From Tubiluchus corallicola (Eukaryota > Priapulida > Priapulimorpha > Priapulimorphida > Tubiluchidae), in the NCBI GenBank assembly GCA_030141605.1, contig JAQGDQ010000064.1:1-62000 (forward strand): 62,000 nt of DNA, written 5' to 3'. The notes below the pieces were generated by a model. It did no database searches, was not told the DNA's origin, and was given only the letters and a program-made list of their open reading frames with translations. A program made the translations under genes and the position numbers. Each line of letters starts with the position of its first letter. The stretch's first letter is position 1. Below are positions 51,501 through 60,707 of this stretch, piece after piece.

Positions 51501-54500
51501 ACAGCATCGGTGGGCAGTATGGGGGCTATTATTTTTATGAGTAGAAAACCTGTAAATATAGATTAAATTAGTTACTTACTAGACAAAACATTATTTCATT
51601 TTTGTGAGTTTTTTGGTGACATGTAGTACTAGATGTTGCACTTCCTTACTCTTATACTAGATTAAACTTGGTTCTTTATCAACACTGGTCCATATTTGAG
51701 AGCTTGCGTCATTCCCGATTTGTTGCATGTGCATTCAAAATTTGGACTAATAAAGGTGCAAAACGACTCATGGAATTTTTAGCTGATATGGGGTATGAAC
51801 GATGCATAATATTCTCCGTTTGTAACTTATAATAAGCGTTGGAAAAGTTAGTGTTTTTGTTATACAGTTATATCTTTTTATGCTGTCTTTATTCAGATGT
51901 TAGCTAAATGTCAAAGACTAACAAAAAAGATAATCAAACTCAGATCTAAAGTTTTCATTAATACTCTTGCAATTTTGAATTTAGTTTGTCTACAAAAATT
52001 TCTTTCAATGTTCGGGCTCTTCTACTTCAGTCACTACTTAGTTAAAATAGCAACAGATGAAGTGGGTTGATTATCTATTATCTATATACAGAGTTATCTA
52101 GAAAAAATGTTCCTACAAATTAACTTGGAATGTTTTCATCCTACTAGAGGTATTTGTAAAAGAAACCTACATCACCACCTGGCCCAGTTTCTCTTTCAAA
52201 GAGCTGTAAATTTCTCTCAAGGACACCACCAAGTGCCGCTAGGATGTTTTTCTGTACAGTAATTCCATTTCTAGTGAGTTTGAGGAAACATTTTTTGGGC
52301 AATTCGGTAAATGTGTACCTTACTAATTGCACGAATTGCAAAAGTACAAAGGTATTTGTATGTTTTTTTTAGTTTACCATTGGTACAAAGTAAACAGAAT
52401 TTTATTTCGATGGATGTTCAATTTAAATCACACTTGAAGGATTGGATTGAGCAAAAAGCGGAGAATTACAAGTAAATATGTGGCATTACATTATTTATTG
52501 CACAAAATATAACAGTTTCTTTCAGTTTAAAAAATATAAAACATGTGGTACTTTCTTCAGAAAAACTGCGAAAATTCACACTATGAAATTCCTATAGCTA
52601 AGAACTTTTTTATTACTTTACTAGTTAACCTCTTTGCTATCTAATTATTTATTTTATTGTCATTTGATTTTTTAGTACACCTTTGTACTTTTTGCAGTTT
52701 ACAGCGGATAGTTTTTGGCTCCTTCAATACACAGTATGGCTACAGAAATCGATACTGTGCTATGGATGTGGTCTACGCCATTACAGCTTTGTTGGAATCT
52801 AGAGTAAGACAATTTTATATTTGAAATTATTTTGGGCACTTTATTTTTGCTGTGGTTATTTAAAATGTGCAGTAACAGTTTTAGTGCAGTTGAAATATCT
52901 CTCTTAATACTTGTTATGCTGTAGCATGCCAGCCTTTGTCATTCTTATTTTGCCTTATTTTGTATTAAAAATTCCTAAGTTTTCTAGAACTTATAGTGGG
53001 TACGTTACATTACTTGTGATCACCAATTGGTTTGACTGTAACGTGTTTTGATCTTTGTTCTTAATAACAAATTTGAAGGAGTAATTAAATGGTACAATGT
53101 CATGTTATATTTTCAGGACAGGGATAAAACTCCATCAGACAGGTTTCTAGATGCTTTAGACTGTTTGTCACGTTCTAACGTTCAACTGCTTGAGCACGGA
53201 ATTGAGTTTGCAAAGTACTTAATGATGGCAGTGCTCAACACAGTGCATAGTTTTGTAGATATGCATCAGATTATTTCTGCTGGACCTTTTCTATATGCAT
53301 TTTTACAGCAGGTATCTAAGACAAATTATGACATATGAAAACATACGTACATGTCACATTTTCAATTTATTATTAAATGGCCAGATAAGAAAATTTTGGC
53401 AGTGTTTGTAATTTCTATAGCATTTCTATTTCTTACTTCACATTTGTTATTTCTTGACATTTATTTACCCCCAACAAATTGATGAACAACATTAAAAAAC
53501 TTGGAATTGATTTCAGGGAACGCCAGATGCAAAATTATTCTCTCGTCCAATTTCATTAATGATTTTAGCAAGGTTTATGCTTCATGCCTATGTTGTGACT
53601 GTAAGTACAACTTTCTCACTCTTCTGTTTCATATGTTGTTATTATAACATGCAAAAAACTTGTTGTTTTCTACTTTTTGACTTTTGTTTTTCTAGACTCG
53701 GAGCAAAAGGGGTAAAAACCAACCTTTGGTCTTAACGACACCGTTTGATTTAGAGCAGGGCACTAGTATTGTTATTGGTGTACCCCCTCATTCTGAAGAA
53801 AGCCAGAGGAAGTGAGTTTATTGTTATTTAATTATGGAAAATAATAAAAATAGCAACACTTTAATAGGCTTGTCATCCATTATCAGGGACAATAATGAAA
53901 TGAAGCTTTATAGACTGATTTGTAGGTGTGCTTTACGTTTTCATTCCAAAAAAATCACGAAAAAATGTATTTCGGGGCTCATTACGGACTCCTTACACTG
54001 AAGAAGAAGAACGGCATCTAAGATATCTATTTTATATGGTGTCTTGGAATAAAAAAATAAAAACGTAAAGCACAACTATGGATCCGTCTATAATCCTTGT
54101 CTTACTATTGTTCGTTTTGATTACTATTGCTATCGGTTAGCTTCAATTCTGTAAGAAAACTAAAACATCTTTTATTGAACACATAGTTTTTGGATTTCTT
54201 GCGTTAGGTAAAATGGCGATTTTGGCTGTTTCAGCATTTTCGGAAAGGCTTTTGAACAGGCAGCTGAGAAGACCAATTCACGCACAGTACACGATTTTTT
54301 TGATCCAACAAGTAAGTCTATAATTTAAAGTTACTAGGAATGTATTCTCAAAAGCTAGAGAATCTATTGCTTGAGAAAATTTACAACTAGAGTCTGATAG
54401 CTCAAAATGATTTTAAAAAGATCTTAACCAAGAGTTATCATTTTTTATGAGTTAAACTTGGTCATTTGTTTAAGCAAGTTAGTGCTTTAAAAAATAAACA

Positions 54501-57500
54501 TCTATTTTAAAGAAAAAGAAAAATAAATAAACATAAATAAAAAAAAAATTAAATCTCAAAGCTAACGAGTTCTTTATGTAAATTGCTTTAAATTTTTTTG
54601 CGACTTATGTATATAATTTCAGCAACACAAGGCAGCATTTTACAGTTGAAGTAAAAATGTATGATAATATTTTCATATTTTGGGCGTTTTATGTTTTGAA
54701 ATGCAGGAGATTTTTATCTGTTAATCTGGAGTTGTACATATTACTTTGTAGCTATCATAATGTCTTTCTGTTTTACGGCGGCTTATTAGGGACATAGTAA
54801 AAATAAAAAATAAATTTATTAACTTGAGAAGTCGGAATTTCGGCTTATTAGGGACATGGTAAAAATAAACAATAAATTTATTAACTTGAGAAGTCGGAAT
54901 TTCAAATTAGGATCTCCAAATTTCGACATAGGATTCTATACAAGTGCTGTTTTCATGGTGAAGTCTCGCGTAGTTATCCGTTTTGACGATTCTAATCAAG
55001 ATGTTCCTATTGCACACATGTGTGGGTGTGTGTTTGAAATTCCCATTTCATTTAACAAGGGTGAATATACTGAATGGCAGTCTGCATTTATGCATGTTTT
55101 GCAAGCCCGTTACTGGTATATGGACATTGTATAATAATTTTGATTGCAGCCTACGTTGTATTTTAACTATTTTAACTGTGTAAAGCAAATTAGTTTTCTT
55201 TAAATAATATGTTGTTCTTATAATTTTTTAAAAACACTTGTTTATTGTTAATCTGTCTAAACCTGTTGTTGGCAGACGGGCTTAATGATATTTAAATTTA
55301 ATTACTTAATGAAGCTGAAATGTGAACTTTTGGGTATCTCATAGCATTTCCACCACCTGTTCAATGCCGAACCTTTTGGCGTCATCGTTTGGTACTAGAC
55401 ATATATGAGATTATGGACGCGTTTGGGTCATTTTTGGTTGTCCTGAACATTTTAGTGCCAAAAAACTGGTGACCAAATGTCCTCTCCCGTGAACTTCAAT
55501 GTTGATTTGAATTATATCCTCAGTATTGAACCACAAGGTGAAAATTTGTAAAAGTTGTCTAAGTGTTATTTCATTTTACTCCTTTTTACCTTTGAATTAA
55601 GTTTTGTTTAGATGCAACTTAGTCGAAATTCACTGAGATAAAGACATTATTTTTATTTCTTGGACAAATTTTCGTCAATTTGGACAAAAATGGCTTTCAA
55701 GGCTTTGTGCAAGGTTGTATATTATAGTCTCATATTCCTATATATACTGTAATCTGATATACATTGTGAAGCATTTCACTTATTGTTTGTGAACTTTCAA
55801 TATGGCAGCCTGCAACAAGCTCATATTTTATAAAAAATGTGACAAAATTATGTTTAATTTTTATGTTTTTCTACTTGGTATTATATATATATATATATAT
55901 ATATTAATTCTTTATTTGTCATAAAAACGGTTACCTCATTATAATAAAATTGAGTTAGCCTCAGCGTAATGTTAAAATAACAACACTGTTCAAGACAAAT
56001 GCGTCCAGTGCATACTAAAAAAACTAAAGTGCAAACTATATACAATATAATGAACATATTTACAAATACCATATTAAAATATTTTTACAAACAATTATAG
56101 GAAAGTACATTAAATTTTACATTACATAGTGCACACTATTTATACATTTAACATTACGAAACACGAAACTAACATAACACGTATTACATTACATAATTTT
56201 TTTTAAAAAAATTTCGTTTTTAATCATTATATGGAGTCAGGGGCGGGGGTATATGAAAGTGGAGTCCGTGTAATTAGTATCAGATGCACAATGTGGAAGT
56301 TGAAACCTGTTATATTGATATTCTTTTAATTTCTTTTTAAAGTGGTGGAGAGATTCTATTTGTTTTATTTCACTGGGTAGTAAGTTCCATAAATGTATGG
56401 CCTGTTTTGATATAGAGTTATTTCCAAATTTATTGTTTACTGTAATTTGCTTTAAATTGTATGTTCTAGTGTTCAATGTGGTATCAGGAATAAATGCTAA
56501 GGGATTGTTTATAAATGGAATGCTCAGTTTATTTATATATTTATAAAGAAATATCAGTGTTTTGTAATCTCGATAGGCTTCTAATATTGGTATTTTTGTG
56601 GACGTTCTTAAGCTTGTTGCAGAAGCAGCATGTTGTTTAGCAGTTTTGTTAGAGTAGCCATGAATTAATCTAAGTGCGTAGTTTTGCATTGTATTTAGTT
56701 TTCTAAAGTTTTCACATTTAACGTTTTGAAGTAAAGTGCAACCATATAGATAATGTGGTAATATTAGACTTTTGTAGATGAGAATTTTTGTTTTCTTGGT
56801 TAGATGGCCTCTGATTTGGCGTAAGAATGTCGTGCTTAATGCCATCTTGTTGTGTATTTGATGAAACTGTTCATCCCAAGTGAGTTTATTGTCGACAGTA
56901 ATGCCTAAAAATTTTACAGTTTTTGCTTGTTCTATGGAACAGTCACCTACTTTTAGTGTTGCATTAGAAGTAATGTCATTGGATTTGGGTGATATTACCA
57001 TAAATTCTGTCTTATCATCATTCATTTTTAAACCAAAATAGTTAAATGCTGCATTTATATTTGTTATGTCTTTTTCTAGATTATTTTTTGATGTTAGAAA
57101 GTCTGCGTGTGCTGTATAGAGTGTTGTATCATCGGCATATTGTGTTAAGTCTGAATTATATAAAACTAAATGAATTTTATTAACGTATAAACAAAAGAGT
57201 AATGGACCTAATATCGTACCTTGTGGGATGCCTCTCTGTGGTGTGTCCCATGTTGAAAAAGTGTGTTTGTTCAGTTTGACTCTTTGTTTTCTATTGTGTA
57301 GGTAATTATTAATTAGTTTGAGAGAAGTATAATCGAATCCTAGGTGGCGTAAGTTGTCTAGTAGTAAATTGTGATCGAGGCTGTCAAAAGCTTTACTTAG
57401 ATCTAAAAATGCTGCTGTTATATATTTATTTTTATTTAAGTTGTAACGCCACTTTTCAGTGGCATCAACTATCGCGTCTATTGTAGAATGTAGTTTTCTA

Positions 57501-59317
57501 AAACCAAATTGATGATTTGACAGTAACTTATTATTTTCAATGTAATGGTTTATTTGGTTGTAGATAACTCTTTCAAATACTTTGGCTAGTACGTGCACTA
57601 CTGAGATTGGTCTGTAGTTTTTAGCATCATCTTTAGCATCTTTCTTGTGTATTGGAGTTATGTTTGCTTGTTTACACACTGCTGGAAATTCTGAGCGCAT
57701 TAAGACTTGGTTTGTGATATATGTTAGATGAGGAGTAATGATGTTGGCACAGTCTTTTAAGATCTTTATTGGCATGTCTGAGGGTCCACTTCCTTTATTT
57801 ATATTTAAACTGTTTAATATTCTAAAGATGTCGTATTCTGTGACGCTAGTAAATGAGAAAGTGGATTGTATTACTGACTGGTTTTTGTATATATTGTGTA
57901 TATTTGCATTATGTTGGTGTGGCAAGTTGTCAAATTTTCCGAGATTGATAAATGTGGAATTTAATTTGTTAGCAATGTCAACTGGATCAGATATTATACT
58001 GTCATTTTCTCGTAAACTATTTATTTGTAATTGATCGTTTCTGTATCTGTTAAGTACGTCATTAATTAAACGCCATTTTTGTTTAGGCGTAGTTGCATCA
58101 TTGCATTTATTAATATAATATTTATTTTTGAGTTTCCTGTTGTAGCTATTAAATTTATTTCGTGCCTTTTTGTAATTATTGTAATTGATTTTACCTTTTA
58201 AATGTAAATATGTTCTATATAATTCATTTTTATTGTGTCTTAGTTTTGCGAGTTCTGTATCCGCCCAAGGGCAGGCAGATTTTGCATTAAATTGCTGCTG
58301 ATGTATTTTAATTTTTTTATACGGTGCATAGATATCCAGGCAGTATTCCATATTATTTATTAATGTGTTTATTTGCATGTCAATGTCAGTCATTGTGTAA
58401 ATATTACTCCAGTCCAATTTGGTTAAAGTATCTTGAAATATATCTTTATTATATGTAGAATAATCTCTGACTGTTTTCCAGACTGTGCCTGTATTGTTTT
58501 TGGTTGGTTTTGTTTTGTCTACTATTAATAATATAATTAATAATTATATTATAATTAGTAATAATAATTATAATAAAATAACTGAGATATTTGTTAATCT
58601 GTCAGTTATAAGTCACAATTTGTGAAGAATTCGTTTTACACATCTTTCGCTCAGAAGAAAAACATTGTGGAAAAATAACAGTTTGTAAAACCAACACGGA
58701 AATACAACTGAATAGCGCTATCTCAATTCATTGGTCACGAAGAAGGCATACGATAAGCACCTAGTGAGTAGTTATACAATTGTGTTAGTCTTTAACCTAA
58801 GTCGAATTTCGAGATACTAAGTCAAAATTTCGAGATTCTAAGTCAAAATTTCGAGATACTAAGTCGAAATTTCGAGTTACTTAGTCGAAATTTCGAGATA
58901 CTAAGTCGAAATTTCAAGATACTAAGTTGGAATTTCGAGATACTAAGGTCGAAATTTTGAGATACTAATTAGAAATTTCGAGTTACTAAGTAGAAACTTC
59001 GAGATACTAAGTTGAAATTTTGTGTTAATCCATTTATTTTGTTATTTTTGCAATGTCCCCAAGAAGCCACCGTATCGATGCTTCTCGAAAGAGAGACAGA
59101 ATTCTTTGGTTTTGGCAAAGTTTTTGATAACTATTTTTAGAAATCTTTCTGAAGATGTTAGAAAACCAAATTAAGAAAAGTCGCAAAATGCACGATTTAG
59201 ATAATTTTTGCACAACTGTTATTCAACATAAAACTGTGAATGTATTTTGCAGTTATTGAACTAAAGACTGAAGATCGCAGCAAGTTTTTTGATGCTCTTA
59301 TCTCTCTTCTGACATGA
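42533..59317 (+). CDS. cdc45: CDC45 replication factor, complete, 16 coding exons
   Basis: CDC45 joins MCM2-7 and GINS to form the CMG replicative helicase in the nucleus. Exons: 42533-42571, 45226-45285, 45827-45924, 47377-47509, 48369-48440, 49382-49513, 50457-50539, 50676-50849, 51661-51792, 52373-52471, 52698-52803, 53117-53311, 53517-53600, 53696-53811, 54235-54311, 59253-59317. All are GT-AG, phases fit, and they sum to 1665 nt (554 aa); human CDC45 is about 566. Diagnostic segments: the start MFVDDLKSEFYGQ, VAFDVDALCACKILQ (residues 19-33), YVVLINCGADID, DSHRPVN (95-101, the degenerate DHH-type motif of this RecJ-like fold), an acidic stretch around FRDDEIDDDISDDESS, LWWAIVGLTEQY, SRHNHRNEDEE, EFLADMG, and the end IIELKTEDRSKFFDALISLL. 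The start is fixed by homology. Nothing looks broken. The last intron (4.9 kb) carries a LINE in antisense. Confidence 0.96.
42879..44052. mobile_element. hAT-like non-autonomous DNA transposon in cdc45 intron 1
   Basis: The left end reads CAGGGGCGGATACAGGCTTT and the right end, complemented, reads CAGTGATAGATTTAGGGGGT; both run into G-rich sequence. The 8-bp word ATAATCAG occurs at the left border (42874-42881, overlapping the terminal CAG) and right after the right border (44053-44060), fitting an 8-bp target duplication. The interior is AT-rich with no transposase. The overlap at the left border suggests a 3-bp loss of the repeated CAG. Confidence 0.6.
44061..45225 (+). other. Rest of cdc45 intron 1, no recognised feature
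   Basis: AT-rich sequence between the transposon and exon 2. Short open frames only, none with recognisable motifs. Confidence 0.7.
46415..47045 (+). mobile_element. hAT element, internally deleted copy 1 (cdc45 intron 3)
   Basis: The 631-bp element is flanked by the exact 8-bp duplication ATTAGTTC (46407-46414 and 47046-47053). The left end is CAGAGGTGTAGTAAGG; the right end complemented is AAGTGGCATAGCAAGTG. Near the 3' end it keeps a frame starting MSKKQSGAQGRKK, like the N-terminus of ZMYM/hAT-type transposases, then runs into the terminal repeat. The rest of the transposase is gone, so it could only move using an outside enzyme. A sister copy lies at 60830-61478. Confidence 0.9.
48896..48971 (-). 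pseudogene. tRNA-Thr(AGT)-like relic (pseudogene or SINE head)
   Basis: On the minus strand a 76-nt segment folds roughly as a tRNA. ACTGGG pairs with CCCAGT as a six-pair acceptor. CTGGA-CTAGTAA-TTCAA forms an anticodon arm with one mismatch and a G-T pair, anticodon AGT. CCTGG-TTCAAAT-CCAGG is a perfect T arm with a B box. The D arm is poor and the seventh acceptor pair is lost. A functional tRNA is unlikely. It lies in a cdc45 intron, antisense to the gene. Confidence 0.6.
49530..49640 (-). repeat. Dispersed repeat fragment with a GACGAAACATTG motif
   Basis: On the minus strand this reads GAGACGAAACATTGCAGATG and later CTGAATAAAAGCCG. A related order (GGGACGAAACATTG ... GGAATAAAGCCGGG) occurs on the plus strand at about 9226-9275. 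Two related fragments in different introns suggest a repeat family. I do not know its class. Confidence 0.4.
50890..50960 (+). repeat. Possible hAT-like terminal fragment
   Basis: TAGAGCTGTAACGATACCCC followed by repeated CACGATAC words resembles the termini of some hAT elements (GGGTGTAACGATA followed by CACGATAC repeats). No matching opposite end or target duplication was found, so it is at best a truncated relic in a cdc45 intron. Confidence 0.3.
53911..54090. mobile_element. 180-bp mariner-like MITE with long terminal inverted repeats
   Basis: The left end TAGACTGATTTGTAGGTGTG continues as CTTTACGTTTTCATTCCA. The right end complemented is TAGACGGATCCATAGTTGTG, continuing CTTTACGTTTTTATT. 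The inverted repeats run about 38 bp with a few mismatches. TA dinucleotides flank both ends (53909-53910 and 54091-54092), which fits a Tc1/mariner target duplication. It is non-coding and lies in the cdc45 intron before exon 15. Confidence 0.8.
54779..54902. repeat. 62-bp tandem duplication
   Basis: Two copies (54779-54840 and 54841-54902) each read CGGCTTATTAGGGACAT(A/G)G through AACTTGAGAAGTCGGAATTT with two visible mismatches. The second copy opens the frame described at 54856-55134. Confidence 0.93.
54856..55134 (+). pseudogene. Orphan 92-codon frame, possible transposon or HECT-C-lobe-like fragment
   Basis: The frame lies inside the last cdc45 intron. It reads VIRFDDSNQDVPIAHMCGCV, then FEIPISFNKGEYTEWQSAFM, and ends WYMDIV then stop. 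PxAHxC followed by a short strand and an xLP/xIP word recalls the C-terminal lobe of HECT-type proteins (LPTAHTC...LxLP) and related multi-copy proteins, but length and context are wrong for a complete domain. No clear splice acceptor opens it, and its first codons come from a tandem duplication. I regard it as a broken or captured fragment; function unknown. Confidence 0.3.
55904..58535 (-). mobile_element. 5'-truncated Jockey/CR1-group LINE in antisense in the last cdc45 intron
   Basis: The reverse-transcriptase frame is open from about 58535 to its stop at 56237, followed by a 3'UTR that ends in TTAATTCTTTATT complemented and a (TA)n tail at about 55881-55904. A second partial copy of this 3'UTR lies at 41840-42040. 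The endonuclease domain is missing, as expected from incomplete reverse transcription. I could not define a target-site duplication because both junctions are AT-simple. Confidence 0.9.
56237..58417 (-). CDS. LINE ORF2 reverse transcriptase (endonuclease end missing)
   Basis: The listed 726 codons start at a TTG that is only the boundary of a convenient frame; the frame stays open about 40 codons further upstream (KNNTGTVWKTVRDYSTYN...) with no initiator Met, so the 5' end is a truncation. RT landmarks (numbering from 58417): TPIHKKDAKDDAKNYRPISV at about 254-273, FLDLSKAFDSLDH at 337-349, RGIPQGTILGPLLF at 395-408, and the catalytic YADD at 427-430. Then come LKMNDDKTEFMV, VKFLGITVDNKLTWDEQ and a C-terminal thumb/connection region ending in a WNLLPSEIK motif. 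No stop or frameshift interrupts it, so the insertion is fairly young. Without the APE endonuclease it is not autonomous. Antisense to cdc45, it could supply splice or poly(A) signals only on the opposite strand. Confidence 0.92.
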   Translation of the reverse strand: MDWSNIYTMTDIDMQINTLINNMEYCLDIYAPYKKIKIHQQQFNAKSACPWADTELAKLRHNKNELYRTYLHLKGKINYNNYKKARNKFNSYNRKLKNKYYINKCNDATTPKQKWRLINDVLNRYRNDQLQINSLRENDSIISDPVDIANKLNSTFINLGKFDNLPHQHNANIHNIYKNQSVIQSTFSFTSVTEYDIFRILNSLNINKGSGPSDMPIKILKDCANIITPHLTYITNQVLMRSEFPAVCKQANITPIHKKDAKDDAKNYRPISVVHVLAKVFERVIYNQINHYIENNKLLSNHQFGFRKLHSTIDAIVDATEKWRYNLNKNKYITAAFLDLSKAFDSLDHNLLLDNLRHLGFDYTSLKLINNYLHNRKQRVKLNKHTFSTWDTPQRGIPQGTILGPLLFCLYVNKIHLVLYNSDLTQYADDTTLYTAHADFLTSKNNLEKDITNINAAFNYFGLKMNDDKTEFMVISPKSNDITSNATLKVGDCSIEQAKTVKFLGITVDNKLTWDEQFHQIHNKMALSTTFLRQIRGHLTKKTKILIYKSLILPHYLYGCTLLQNVKCENFRKLNTMQNYALRLIHGYSNKTAKQHAASATSLRTSTKIPILEAYRDYKTLIFLYKYINKLSIPFINNPLAFIPDTTLNTRTYNLKQITVNNKFGNNSISKQAIHLWNLLPSEIKQIESLHHFKKKLKEYQYNRFQLPHCASDTNYTDSTFIYPRP
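58801..59021. repeat. 21-bp minisatellite, about ten and a half units
   Basis: The consensus unit is GTCGAAATTTCGAGATACTA followed by A, with scattered substitutions and units of 20-22 bp. Each good unit contains TCGAAATTTCGA, a perfect 12-bp palindrome. The array lies between the LINE and the last cdc45 exon, about 230 bp before the acceptor. Confidence 0.95.
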
Positions 59318-60707
59318 GGATCACGTGACGAGCTTGTACTATCTGTGGTACCTGTATAATATATGTAGATAGATTTTAATATGTAATTTGTAAATAATTT
59401 CTCATTTTTTGTTATTTTTATGGTATTGTTTATTTTAATAATTTGTGACAAGTATTTTACTTTTTTCTTCTTAGTTAAGATCTAAATAATGCATTAAAAA
59501 TTCCTAGATTTCAACATGTCACTGCCACTTAATTGTACAGTAATAGCGTTCGTGGTAAATTTTGTCTCCATTTTTTGTGGTACTAATTTTACCAAGCATC
59601 ATTTTGCTAGAAATATTTGTCCTATTACTGACTTCTGTCTGACTGAGGTTTTTTTAATTTGATATTTTTTTATAAATTTTTTCACTGTCATGAAACTGCT
59701 AACGCAGAGATGAAAGTGGTAGATTGGTTCCGAAATGCAGTAGCAGTAGTAGTAGTACCTTCTCACAGTGACGATGTGCCTAGTTCCTTAAGTTAACCTA
59801 TGTCTAATGCAAGTAAGTTAAATTAATGTACAATGTGATTCACACAAAATTGGATGGTAGACTGAATCACTCACAAATACTCTTTTTAACTTCTTTACAT
59901 GTGATTTAGCATTGAGCGTGGGACCCTTGTTGCTGTGTGAATGCGAACACGTCATCATAGCACTGTGGTTCCAGTTGCATTAATTTACTGATTTTTGAAT
60001 CATGGTTTTTATCATTTTTTTATATGACTGCAAAATTCTCTTGTGAAAATATGCATTTATAAGTTGCTTTATTCCAATTTGGATATTTTATATTAATATG
60101 CTTAGCCTTGTAAATGTAAATCTTTTTTAGTTTGTACCTGACTTTTTATCGTTTTTTTATTTTCTATCCCAAAGTATTATTAATAGAACTAAGATAAATG
60201 AGTATTTTGAAGCTAAATTTTGATTACTCAGTGTGAAACATTTACATAATAATTTTTTATAAGACTTGCGCTTTACTATTTCTGATGTGTTTCTCTCTTG
60301 TATGTTTGCTGTCCTTTCTGATATTTTCAAATGAGCATATTTTATTTAATGATTTGTATTCAGATTTTATTAATGGTTTCTTTAATAGTTTTAAAATATG
60401 AGAATAAATTTTCAACATTTTTTAACAATCAAGTATCAAAAGTTTCTGTTTTAGTTACTCACTAGTGCTATAACTTCTTCTGAGAAGCTATAAATGGAAT
60501 AGACCCAACAAGTATCACTGAACTTTGAGCTAAATGTAAACAAAGGTGCCTATTGGAGCTGACTAGTTGAAGCTTATATAAGACGCACTATGTTTCGGTT
60601 GTGGTTACTGTTATGTTTCTTGCATAGTATTTTACATGAACATAATGAATACTAGCTTCCAGTTATTACATATAGTCTGATGCTAAGTGTGACATTTCAT
60701 ATCAATT
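59318..60707. other. cdc45 3'UTR and spacer to the next gene
   Basis: AT-rich sequence after the cdc45 stop, with an ATTAAA word at about 59493 as a candidate poly(A) signal. A short GTAGCAGTAGTAGTAGTA run lies near 59739. I saw no RNA gene. The DNA just before 60708 should contain the promoter of the next gene, but no motif can be assigned. Confidence 0.6.

Larger units (their letters stand above)
54312..55903 (+). other. First part of the last cdc45 intron
   Basis: Apart from the 62-bp tandem duplication and the orphan open frame listed separately, this part of the intron is AT-rich and holds nothing I recognise. It ends in a (TA)n tract of about 24 bp (55881-55904) adjoining the LINE 3' end. 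Confidence 0.7.
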
